This document shows positions 16,511-24,320 of a DNA stretch of 41,219 bases, piece by piece. Each line of letters opens with the position of its first letter. Positions within the stretch are counted from its first letter, which is position 1. Both the position numbers and the translations under genes were made by a program. The notes under the pieces are model-generated. The model had not been told where the DNA came from, did no database searches, and was given only the letters and a program-made list of their open reading frames with translations. Source of the stretch: JBBKWQ01 sp037969115 (GTDB taxonomy: Bacteria > Actinomycetota > Acidimicrobiia > Acidimicrobiales > Ilumatobacteraceae); contig JBBKWQ010000191.1 in NCBI GenBank assembly GCA_037969115.1, forward strand, positions 1-41,219, given 5' to 3'.

Positions 16511-16621
16511 GATGTGAGTGTGCCACGGCGGACGCGGGTCGACACACGACCGCCGTCGTCACGAAACGTGCCGCGCACCAAGTTCATCTCGGCGCGGACA
16601 CTGCGCGATGATGGGCCCCGC

Positions 16622-18736
16622 ATGGGGGCACCAAGCTGGTGGGAACAACGACGTTTCGGCATGATCGTGCATGCGAGCCTCTCCACGGTGCCGGCCTGGG
16701 CGCCGATCGGCCAGTACTCCGACTGGTACCGCGCCCACCTCGGTGACGACGTTCCCGACATCTTGCTGCACCCGAGTCCGCTGGTCGAGACGCTCGCCCA
16801 CCATCGCGACCGTTGGTCGCACATCGAGCGATTCGACGACTTCCTGCCGTTCCTCACCTTCGACGACTTCGACCCCGACGAATGGGCGGGCCTTGCGCTG
16901 GACGCGGGCATGTCGTATGCCGTCTTCACGGCGAAGCACCACGACGGGCTGTGCTGGTGGGACGCGCCGAACACCGACCGCACGGTGCTCAACGCGGGGC
17001 CGAAGCGCAACGTGCTCGCCGAGTTCGCTGCGGCGTGCGAGCGGGCCGAGATCGCATTCGGCGCGTACTACTCACTGCTCGACTGGGCCGATCCGAGGTA
17101 CCCGGGCCGCCAGTACGTCGACGACGTCCTCCACCCGCACGTCACCGATCTCGTCCGTCGATACGGCGCCAGGTTGCTGTGGGGTGACGGCCATTGGGGC
17201 CATGGAGAGAGCCACTGGCGCAGCAGCGAGCTGATCGACTCGCTGCTTCGAATCGACCCGCAGCTCGCCGTGAACGACCGTTGGTGGTCGTCGCGCAGCA
17301 CGTTCCGGGCGTTCGTCGACCAGATGCCGCACGCGATCCAGCAAGACCCCTGGGAGTTCGCACGGGGAATCGGACCGAGTTTCTGCCTGAACCGAAACGA
17401 ACGCGCCGAGCATCACATGACGGGCAGCCAGATCGTGTCGCTGCTCACCGAGGTGACCGCGAAAAACGGTCATCTCGTGCTCGGCGTGGGGCCCGACGCG
17501 AGCGGGCGCATCCCTGAAGTCCAATCGAGGCCGCTGCGCATCGCGGGCGAGTGGGTCCAGGCACACGACCAATTGGTGAACTGCTCACGGCCGTGGACCA
17601 CCTGGGGTGACGAACGCGTCCGCTACGTGGTGATCGATCATGAGGGTCGCGACGAGCTGCGCGCGATCGACATCGACGGAGGCGGCTGCTTCGCCTCGGT
17701 CACGCCTGCCAGTGGGCGCGTGATGTCTGTGCGTGCGATCGACGGGGGCCTGATCCGGTGGGAACAGACCGACGCCGGCCTTGCCATCACCCGACTCGAC
17801 CGCACGCCTGGCGGGCTCGTCGAGGTCTACGGCATCGACATCCACGAACCCGACGATGATCCGATCGAGCTCTTCCCTCGCACTGCGGCACGACCTCATG
17901 ACCTCTCTCCGCTGCTCGTCGACACGAAGCCGGGCGACATCGTTCAGCTCGGAGACGGTGTGTACGTCGGGCCGGCGCGTGTTCCGGCCGGCGTCACGCT
18001 TCGGGGCCTCGGGCCCGACCGAACGGTGATCGACGGCATGGAGAGCACCGCCGTTGCGGTTGAGGAGGGGGCCCGGTTGGAACACTGCACCGTTCGGGGC
18101 GGGGGCGACCGAATCGTCTGGCTCCCGCTCATCACTGTTCGGCTCGTCGGCGAACACGCCCACATGCTCGGTTGTCACGTCGAGGGCCACGTCAACGTCG
18201 AAGCGGCAAACACGAAGATCAATGCGTGCACAGCGTTGGGTGTCGTGGCATCGGACCTCGATCACGTCACCGTCACGCGATCGATCTTTCGCGGGATGCA
18301 CTGGGATTGTGGCGTCGACCTGGCCGGTGGGTCCGGTCACGTGATCGACAGTTGCGAGTTCGACAACCACCTGGTTGCCATCCGGCTCACCGGCACCGCA
18401 GGTGCGCTCGTGCGTGGAAACGCCATCTCGGCCCGATGGTGCGCGGTCGAGCTCATCGACACCGAGGGGTCGGTCGTTCTGGGCAACGCAGTGCACAACA
18501 CCATGCGCGCCGTCGACGTCGATGGTGGCACGCTCGCCGAGGTGTCGGGCAACGCCGTCGGCGACGGCGACAGCGGTTGTGTCGTGCAGCGCGGAGCGTC
18601 CGCCACCACCGTCGCCGGGAACCACTGGGAGCGATGCCGAGTCGGCTTGTTCGCTTGGGACGCCGGCGACGTCGTGCACCGCGAGAACGTGTGCAGCGAC
18701 ATTCACGAGCAAGCAGTCGTCATCGGGCCCTCGTGA
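16622..18736 (+). CDS. GH29 alpha-L-fucosidase-like enzyme fused to a parallel beta-helix domain
   Basis: A 704-residue protein. Residues 1-325 carry the GH29 fold: FGMIVHASLSTVPAW, GQYSDWY, TAKHHDGLCWWDA (His-His at 106-107), RLLWGDGHW with the likely nucleophile D189, and LVLGVGPDASGRIPEVQ. A linking beta-rich region follows, then from about residue 430 to the end a right-handed parallel beta-helix (KPGDIVQLGDGVYVG, VTLRGLGPDRTVIDG and many short repeats like those of pectate-lyase or NosD proteins). There is no signal peptide, so it appears cytoplasmic. The GH29/beta-helix combination is unusual. ATG at 16622 starts exactly before the domain; the frame remains open to GTG 16514. Confidence 0.82.
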   Translation: MGAPSWWEQRRFGMIVHASLSTVPAWAPIGQYSDWYRAHLGDDVPDILLHPSPLVETLAHHRDRWSHIERFDDFLPFLTFDDFDPDEWAGLALDAGMSYAVFTAKHHDGLCWWDAPNTDRTVLNAGPKRNVLAEFAAACERAEIAFGAYYSLLDWADPRYPGRQYVDDVLHPHVTDLVRRYGARLLWGDGHWGHGESHWRSSELIDSLLRIDPQLAVNDRWWSSRSTFRAFVDQMPHAIQQDPWEFARGIGPSFCLNRNERAEHHMTGSQIVSLLTEVTAKNGHLVLGVGPDASGRIPEVQSRPLRIAGEWVQAHDQLVNCSRPWTTWGDERVRYVVIDHEGRDELRAIDIDGGGCFASVTPASGRVMSVRAIDGGLIRWEQTDAGLAITRLDRTPGGLVEVYGIDIHEPDDDPIELFPRTAARPHDLSPLLVDTKPGDIVQLGDGVYVGPARVPAGVTLRGLGPDRTVIDGMESTAVAVEEGARLEHCTVRGGGDRIVWLPLITVRLVGEHAHMLGCHVEGHVNVEAANTKINACTALGVVASDLDHVTVTRSIFRGMHWDCGVDLAGGSGHVIDSCEFDNHLVAIRLTGTAGALVRGNAISARWCAVELIDTEGSVVLGNAVHNTMRAVDVDGGTLAEVSGNAVGDGDSGCVVQRGASATTVAGNHWERCRVGLFAWDAGDVVHRENVCSDIHEQAVVIGPS

Positions 18737-18738
18737 GC

Positions 18739-18768
18739 CCGATCGGGTTCGCCACCCGCGCGAATCGG
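18739..18768. terminator. Weak hairpin between convergent GH29 and typA genes
   Basis: TTCGC (18748-18752) pairs with GCGAA (18760-18764), and CCGA (18739-18742) with TCGG (18765-18768), leaving a bulge. It fills the 32-nt gap between the two stop codons. No U-tract. Confidence 0.3.
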
Positions 18769-20610
18769 TCAGTCGACGCCGGCGGCGAGGAGCCGCTTGT
18801 AGTGGCGGCTCCGGTCTTGCGGGTCGAGGTACACCTTGCGCAGGCGGATATGTGACGGAGTGACCTCGACACATTCGTCGGATGCGATGAACTCGAGAGC
18901 GTGCTCGAGGGAGAGCACGCGGTGCGGCGTGAGCCTCACGGTCTCGTCGGCCGACGACGCCCGCACGTTGGTGAGCTTCTTCTCACGACAGATGTTCACG
19001 TCCATGTCGCCGGCTCGCGAGTTCTCGCCGACGATCATGCCGCAGTACACATTGGTCCCCGGACCGACCAGCATCGTGCAACGCTCTTGCAGGTTGATCA
19101 TGGCGTAGGTGGTGGTGGGGCCGGTGCGGTCGGCGACGATGGAGCCGCGCTCGCGGGCACGGATGTCACCCGCCCATGGCTCGTAGCCCTCGAAGATGTG
19201 GCTCAACACTCCGGTACCGCGCGTCTCGGTGAGGAACTCGGTGCGGAATCCGATGAGGCCTCGTGCCGGCACCAGGTAGTCGAGCCGAACCCAACCGAGC
19301 CCGTGGTTGATCATGTTCTCCATGCGGCCTTTGCGGCCGGCCAGGAGCTGAGTGACGGCGCCCATGTACTCCTCGGGGACGTCGATGGTGACTCGTTCGA
19401 CCGGTTCGTGGCGCTTGCCGTCGATCTCCTTGGTCACGACCTCGGGCTTGCCGACGGTGAGCTCGAATCCCTCACGTCGCATCGTCTCGATGAGCACCGC
19501 GAGTTGCAGCTCGCCTCGCGCCTGCACGTCCCACGCATCGGGGCGTTCGGTCGGGTTCACTCGGAGGCTGACGTTGCCCACCAACTCGGCGTCGAGGCGG
19601 TTCTTCAACAGTCGGGCGGTCATCTTCTTGCCTTCGCGCCCAGCGAGCGGCGAGGTGTTGATGCCGATCGTCATCGACAGCGCGGGCTCGTCGACCGTGA
19701 TGACGGGCAACGCGACCGGGTTCTCGGGATCGGCGAGGGTCTCGCCGATGGTGATCTCTGCGATGCCCGCAACCGCGACGAGGTCTCCCGGGCCCGCTTC
19801 GTCGACGGGTACGCGCGTGAGCTGTTCGGTGAGGAACAGCTCGACGACTTTGGTCGCCTTGATCGTGCCGTCGGTGCGGCACCAGGCGACCTGTTGGCCC
19901 TTGCGGATGGTGCCCTCCATCACCCGACACAGGGCCAAACGGCCGAGGTAGGCGTTCGCATCGAGGTTGGTGACCCAAGCCTGCAACGGGGCGCCTTCGG
20001 TGTAGGTGGGCGCGGGAATGGTCTTGAGCACGACGTCGAGCAGCGGTCCGAGTGTGGCGCCGTGCTCGTCGAGGTCGAGTTCGAGCGATGCCCAGCCGTC
20101 GCGGCCCGAGCAGTACACGATCGGGAAGTCGAGTTGATCGTCGTTGGCGTCGAGGTCGATGAACAGCTCGTAGGTCTCATCGATGACCTCTTTGACGCGG
20201 GCGTCGGGGCGGTCGACCTTGTTGATCACGAGGATGACCGGCATGTCCTCGGCGAGCGCCTTCCGGAGCACGAATCGGGTCTGCGGCAGCGGCCCCTCGG
20301 CGGCGTCGACGAGCAGCACGATGCCGTCGACCATGGTGAGGGCCCGTTCGACCTCACCACCGAAGTCGGCGTGTCCGGGTGTGTCGACGATGTTGAACGT
20401 GACATTGCCCCAGACCAGCGACGTGTTCTTCGCCAGGATCGTGATGCCCTTCTCACGCTCGAGGTCGGTGGAGTCCATGACGCGCTCGTTCACGGTTTCG
20501 TTCGAACGGAAGGCTCCCGACTGGTGGAGGAGCGCGTCGACGAGTGTGGTCTTGCCATGATCGACGTGTGCCACGATCGCAAAATTTCGGATGTCCGAGC
20601 GCTCAGCCAT
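18769..20610 (-). CDS. typA: Translational GTPase TypA/BipA
   Basis: A ribosome-binding GTPase of the EF-G family involved in 50S assembly and stress adaptation. The 613-residue protein has G1 AHVDHGKT (14-21), switch II DTPGHADFGGEVERAL, G4 NKVD, a beta-barrel domain II, domains III and V, and the TypA-specific C-terminus (PGTNVYCGMIVGENSR, MDVNICREKKLTN). Its length is normal for the family. The ATG at 20610 has TAGCGT 9 nt upstream and no Shine-Dalgarno. It is flanked by the converging GH29 gene and by the ABC permease gene upstream on the same strand (48 nt). Confidence 0.96.
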   Translation of the reverse strand: MAERSDIRNFAIVAHVDHGKTTLVDALLHQSGAFRSNETVNERVMDSTDLEREKGITILAKNTSLVWGNVTFNIVDTPGHADFGGEVERALTMVDGIVLLVDAAEGPLPQTRFVLRKALAEDMPVILVINKVDRPDARVKEVIDETYELFIDLDANDDQLDFPIVYCSGRDGWASLELDLDEHGATLGPLLDVVLKTIPAPTYTEGAPLQAWVTNLDANAYLGRLALCRVMEGTIRKGQQVAWCRTDGTIKATKVVELFLTEQLTRVPVDEAGPGDLVAVAGIAEITIGETLADPENPVALPVITVDEPALSMTIGINTSPLAGREGKKMTARLLKNRLDAELVGNVSLRVNPTERPDAWDVQARGELQLAVLIETMRREGFELTVGKPEVVTKEIDGKRHEPVERVTIDVPEEYMGAVTQLLAGRKGRMENMINHGLGWVRLDYLVPARGLIGFRTEFLTETRGTGVLSHIFEGYEPWAGDIRARERGSIVADRTGPTTTYAMINLQERCTMLVGPGTNVYCGMIVGENSRAGDMDVNICREKKLTNVRASSADETVRLTPHRVLSLEHALEFIASDECVEVTPSHIRLRKVYLDPQDRSRHYKRLLAAGVD

Positions 20611-20657
20611 AGCAATACGACGCTAACGCGAAGATCGTGAAAGTGTGCACAAACGCC

Positions 20658-21494
20658 TCAGAGATGCGCCGGTGCCACCGATTGCCGACGACGCGCGCCC
20701 GCAAATGCATACGCGATCGCGAACACAACCGTTCCGAGCAGGGTGATCGCCGCGCCCGAGGGGACGTCGGCATACCAGCTGACGTACATCCCCACGAATC
20801 CGGTCGCGGCCCCGATCGCGGGAGCGAGCATCGACATGCGTACGAAGCTGTTCGTCGTCAACCGCGCCGTGGCAGCCGGCAACACGAGCATGGCCGAGAT
20901 GAGCAACGCCCCGATGACACGCACCGAAACCAAGACGGTCGCCGACAGAGTGAGCATCAGCAACGCGTCGACGCGATCAACGGAGATGCCCGACACACGG
21001 GCCACATCAGGGTCGAACGTGACAAACAACAACTCCCTGCGCCATCCGACCACGAGCACGATGGCGAGCACGGCCACGATCAGGACGGCAGCGATGTCTC
21101 GCACGTGCACGCCCAACACGTTGCCGAAAAGGACCGCGTCGAGACTGCGCGACGCCTGGCCCGACCGGGCCAGGATCACCAGACCGATCGCGAACGAGGC
21201 AGTGGTCACCACTCCGATCGCGGCGTCGGCCCCGACGGTGCTACGCGACGACACTCGGCCGATCAACAACGCCGCGACCACGCCCCACAGCCCGGCGCCC
21301 ACGAAGAAGTTCACCCCGATCAGCGCCGACGCCGCGGCGCCTCCGAACACGGCATGCGACAGGCCATGCCCGATGTAGCTCATCGAACGCAGCACCACGT
21401 AGACCGACATGAGGCCACAGAGCGCTCCGGCGATGGTGGCAACCACGAGCCCGTGCACGAAGAACGTGTAGTCGAACGGTTCGAACAGGTTCAT
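20658..21494 (-). CDS. Metal ABC transporter permease (ZnuB/MntB type)
   Basis: A 278-residue integral membrane protein with about eight helices and ABC-3 family landmarks: GLVVATIAGALCGLMSVYVVLRSMSYIGHGLSHAVFGG compressed at the N-terminus, AAIGVVTTASFAIG, and the cytoplasmic loop RVIGALLISAMLVLPAATAR. The family imports Zn2+, Mn2+ or Fe2+. ATG at 21494 overlaps the ATPase stop (ATGA), so the pair forms one operon. No substrate-binding lipoprotein is encoded next to it. Confidence 0.88.
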   Translation of the reverse strand: MNLFEPFDYTFFVHGLVVATIAGALCGLMSVYVVLRSMSYIGHGLSHAVFGGAAASALIGVNFFVGAGLWGVVAALLIGRVSSRSTVGADAAIGVVTTASFAIGLVILARSGQASRSLDAVLFGNVLGVHVRDIAAVLIVAVLAIVLVVGWRRELLFVTFDPDVARVSGISVDRVDALLMLTLSATVLVSVRVIGALLISAMLVLPAATARLTTNSFVRMSMLAPAIGAATGFVGMYVSWYADVPSGAAITLLGTVVFAIAYAFAGARRRQSVAPAHL

Positions 21495-22255
21495 GCGCTT
21501 CGGCCCCGGAGTCGATTGCGGGCGTGCGTCGAGTCGCGTTCGAGCACAACGGGCATGCCACCGTGGCTGAGCACGTTCATCGGCGCTCCGTAGGTTCGTT
21601 CCAACACGTACGGGTGCAGCACCTCGGCCGGCGGCCCGTCTGCAATGACCGTCCGGTTGAAGCACACCAGGCGCGGCAGATGGGCCGCCAACCCGTTCAG
21701 ATCGTGGGTGGTCAGCAGAATCGCCAGGCCGCCGGCGTTCAGGCCGTCGAGCAGATGAAGCAGCTCGTGACGTGTCCGCACGTCGACAGACGCTGCCGGT
21801 TCGTCGAGCACGAGGAGGTCGGGTTGCTGAACCAGCGCACGGGCCAGGAACACGCGTTGCTGCTGCCCACCCGACAGCTCGCGAATGTGCCGTCGACGCA
21901 CCTCACCGAGACCGAGCTGGTCGAGCACCTCGGCGACCCTCGGGTCGGGTGCCGTCCGCCGGAATCGAGGCCGGGGAACGCTCATCGAGACGACCTCGTC
22001 GACGGTGACCGGGAAGTTCCAGTCGACGGTCTCGACCTGAGGCACGTAGGCGAGCTGCAGATCGGTTGCACACTCGACCGTGCCGAACACCGGCCTGAGC
22101 GAGCCGAGCAGAGCTCGGAGTACGGTGGTCTTGCCGCCACCGGACGGACCGACGATGCCGACGAACTCGTGGGCCTTCACCGACAGCGACACGTCCTCGA
22201 TCACGGTGTCGCCGCCGTAACCACACGACACGTGGTGGAAAGCGACCAGCGTCAT
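21491..22255 (-). CDS. Metal ABC transporter ATP-binding protein (ZnuC/MntA type)
   Basis: A 254-residue ABC ATPase with Walker A GPSGGGKT (36-43), Q-loop AYVPQVETVDWNFPVTVDEVV (the VDWxFP motif is typical of zinc/manganese transporters), signature LSGGQQQRV, Walker B DLLVLDEPAASVD and H-loop TTHD. It energises the permease translated next. TACGTT lies 8 nt before the ATG at 22255, so it may have its own leaderless promoter. No Zur- or MntR-like box is evident upstream. Confidence 0.9.
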   Translation of the reverse strand: MTLVAFHHVSCGYGGDTVIEDVSLSVKAHEFVGIVGPSGGGKTTVLRALLGSLRPVFGTVECATDLQLAYVPQVETVDWNFPVTVDEVVSMSVPRPRFRRTAPDPRVAEVLDQLGLGEVRRRHIRELSGGQQQRVFLARALVQQPDLLVLDEPAASVDVRTRHELLHLLDGLNAGGLAILLTTHDLNGLAAHLPRLVCFNRTVIADGPPAEVLHPYVLERTYGAPMNVLSHGGMPVVLERDSTHARNRLRGRSA

Positions 22256-22263
22256 ACGGTCAC

Positions 22264-22269
22264 AACGTA
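22264..22269 (-). promoter_or_regulatory. -10 box of metal ABC operon
   Basis: TACGTT (minus strand), 8 nt before ATG at 22255. Confidence 0.4.
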
Positions 22270-22295
22270 CCGGCGGTGACGACCGGCAGATGCGG

Positions 22296-23417
22296 TCAGA
22301 TCATTCGAGCGTCGAAGTCGACGCCGAGGAGGAACTTCCCGAGCGTCTCGTTCAGCTTCGGCGCCACCATGATGTGCTGGGTGACCACGTGGGCGTCGCG
22401 TAGGCAGCGCCCCAGCACACTCGTGTCGTACACCGCTGAGCCACCGGCGACGGTGTACACGGCGTCGACGACGTCGGCACAGGCGGAGGCTACGTGAGCG
22501 GCTGCGAGGCGCATCCCGACCCGTCTCGCCACGGGCACGGGTTGCCCCGCGAGCGCAGCGATCCAGGCCTGCCCGATCTCGTCGTGAAGGAAGGCCCGCG
22601 CCGAGCGCCATTCGGCCTCTGCCTTCGCGAACACGTTCTGGGCGAAGCCGCTCTGCGCGAGCGTCTTCGACGAGAACTGCGGCGTCTTGGCGCCGGCGAG
22701 CTCGGCGACCTCATCGAGCGCACGCCGTGCGATGCCGAGCGCAGCGCCGGCCACGCCGATCGCGAGCAACGTGAAGTTCGGGAAATGCGCGAGCGCGCTG
22801 TCGACACGCGCAGGACTGACCCCCGGCTGCACCGTGTGCTCGACCGGGACCCAGGCGCAATCGACAGAGAAGTCGAGTGAGCCGGTGCCTCGCAGACCCG
22901 ACGTGTGCCACGTGTCGTGGAACTCGACGTCGGCGACGGGAAAGAAACACGACCGCTGGGTGTCGTCGTCACATCGAGCACCGCCGAGAATCCACGCGCT
23001 GTGCTGCGTGCCGCTCCCCCACTGCCACCGTCCCGTCACGGAATAGCCGTCGCCGGAGTGCGCACCGATCGCGTTCGGCGCGAAGACACCGGCGGTGGCA
23101 ACACTCGGCGAACTGAAGATGCGCCGTGCCGTCGCGGGTTCGAGGAAGACCGACATGGACGAGGTGGTGGAGGCGACCATCGTGCACCAGCCTGCGGCGC
23201 CATCGCCATGGGCGACCGTTTCGATAGCATCGACGAACGTCTGTGGATCGGCTTCGGCACCGCCGTACGCGGCAGGCAGGCACAGCGTGAACATCTGAGC
23301 TTCGGCGAGCGCCGCAACCGTTTCCGGTGGCAGTCGGCGACCGGATTCGGCTGCGTCGGCGTGTTCGCTCGCGACCAGCGCTGCAGTCGCGGCGCGTTTC
23401 AGGATGGCACTCGACAT
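22296..23417 (-). CDS. Acyl-CoA-dehydrogenase-fold flavoprotein (group D monooxygenase/dehydrogenase)
   Basis: A 373-residue protein of the acyl-CoA dehydrogenase superfamily. The helical N-terminus (GRRLPPETVAALAEAQMFTLCLPAAYGGAEADP), the beta-domain YSVTGRWQWGSGTQHSAWILGGA, and the C-terminal helix bundle with VAGGSAVYDTSVLGRCLRDAHV resemble HsaA-type flavin-dependent hydroxylases more than true acyl-CoA dehydrogenases, because the catalytic-base region typical of fatty-acid dehydrogenases is not evident. Such enzymes need a separate flavin reductase, none of which is adjacent. The ATG at 23417 has TACAGT 6 nt upstream. It is divergent from the LLM gene at 23499. Confidence 0.8.
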   Translation of the reverse strand: MSSAILKRAATAALVASEHADAAESGRRLPPETVAALAEAQMFTLCLPAAYGGAEADPQTFVDAIETVAHGDGAAGWCTMVASTTSSMSVFLEPATARRIFSSPSVATAGVFAPNAIGAHSGDGYSVTGRWQWGSGTQHSAWILGGARCDDDTQRSCFFPVADVEFHDTWHTSGLRGTGSLDFSVDCAWVPVEHTVQPGVSPARVDSALAHFPNFTLLAIGVAGAALGIARRALDEVAELAGAKTPQFSSKTLAQSGFAQNVFAKAEAEWRSARAFLHDEIGQAWIAALAGQPVPVARRVGMRLAAAHVASACADVVDAVYTVAGGSAVYDTSVLGRCLRDAHVVTQHIMVAPKLNETLGKFLLGVDFDARMI

Positions 23418-23423
23418 GTCCGG

Positions 23424-23429
23424 ACTGTA
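23424..23429 (-). promoter_or_regulatory. -10 box of leaderless acyl-CoA-dehydrogenase-fold gene
   Basis: TACAGT (minus strand), 6 nt before ATG at 23417. Confidence 0.45.
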
Positions 23430-23486
23430 TGCAATGCACAGCCGACCGGCGGAGGTGGACCGATGTGCGCCTGTACGAATCTGATC

Positions 23487-23492
23487 TACCAT
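23487..23492 (+). promoter_or_regulatory. -10 box of leaderless LLM gene
   Basis: TACCAT, 6 nt before ATG at 23499. Confidence 0.45.
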
Positions 23493-23498
23493 CGGCGT

Positions 23499-24302
23499 AT
23501 GAAGTTCGGTTACGTCATCCCGTGGGCTGACGCCGACGAGGTCGGCGAGCTCGCCGCTGTCGCTGAGGAGTACGAGTGGGACGGTGTCTTCGTCTGGGAA
23601 CCGGTCTGGGGTGTCGACAGCTGGATCAGCCTCGCGCTCGCTGCGGTTCGAACGTCGAAGATCCGTTTGGGCACGATGCTCACGCCACCGTCACGGCGGC
23701 GCCCGTGGGAACTGGCGAGTCAGGTCGCCACCGTCGACCGCCTCAGCGACGGGCGTGTCACCCTCTCGGTCGGACTCGGCGCCCCGGATACGGGAATGGT
23801 CACCTTCGGTGAAGAGTGCGACCGTCGTATCCGTGCCGAACTCATGGACGAGTGCCTCGACATCGCCTGCGGACTCTGGGCGGGTCAGCCGTTCGAGTAC
23901 TCGGGCACGCACTACACGGTCGAACCGACCGAGTTCCCCACGATCGGACATCTCACGCAGACACCACGGGTTCCGATCTGGTGCGTTGGTGCAGTCGGGC
24001 GCGCCAAGTCGATGCAGCGTGCCTACCGGTGGGACGGTTTGATCCCGCAGACCATCGACGACGGCACAGCGCGGCAGGTCACCCTCGACGAACTCGCAGC
24101 GATAGCCGACGAGATCGGCGAGGCGACCGCCGGACGCGACTTCGACGTGATCATCGAAGGTGTGTGGTCCGAACACTCGCCGGCTGCGTGGGCCGACGCC
24201 GGCGCCACGTGGTGGCTCGAGACCCAATGGGAGGCGGTCGGCCAGGCACAGCCGTCGCTCGCGGCCGTCGATCGACTTCGGGAAGGTCCCCAGCGGCTCT
24301 GA
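23499..24302 (+). CDS. LLM-class flavin/F420-dependent oxidoreductase
   Basis: A 267-residue luciferase-like monooxygenase-fold protein: MKFGYVIPWADADEVGELA, WDGVFVWEPVW, RTSKIRLGTMLTPPSRRRPWELASQVATVDRLS in part, and TLSVGLG. It is shorter than typical members (about 300-350 residues), lacking part of the C-terminal barrel, though both ends look natural. It may use FMN or F420; the reaction is unknown. It is followed after 18 nt by the acyl-CoA synthetase gene, which has its own -10 box. Confidence 0.82.
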   Translation: MKFGYVIPWADADEVGELAAVAEEYEWDGVFVWEPVWGVDSWISLALAAVRTSKIRLGTMLTPPSRRRPWELASQVATVDRLSDGRVTLSVGLGAPDTGMVTFGEECDRRIRAELMDECLDIACGLWAGQPFEYSGTHYTVEPTEFPTIGHLTQTPRVPIWCVGAVGRAKSMQRAYRWDGLIPQTIDDGTARQVTLDELAAIADEIGEATAGRDFDVIIEGVWSEHSPAAWADAGATWWLETQWEAVGQAQPSLAAVDRLREGPQRL

Positions 24303-24307
24303 CGAAC

Positions 24308-24313
24308 TACCGT
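24308..24313 (+). promoter_or_regulatory. -10 box of leaderless acyl-CoA synthetase gene
   Basis: TACCGT, 7 nt before GTG at 24321. Confidence 0.45.
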
Positions 24314-24320
24314 CCTGGCC

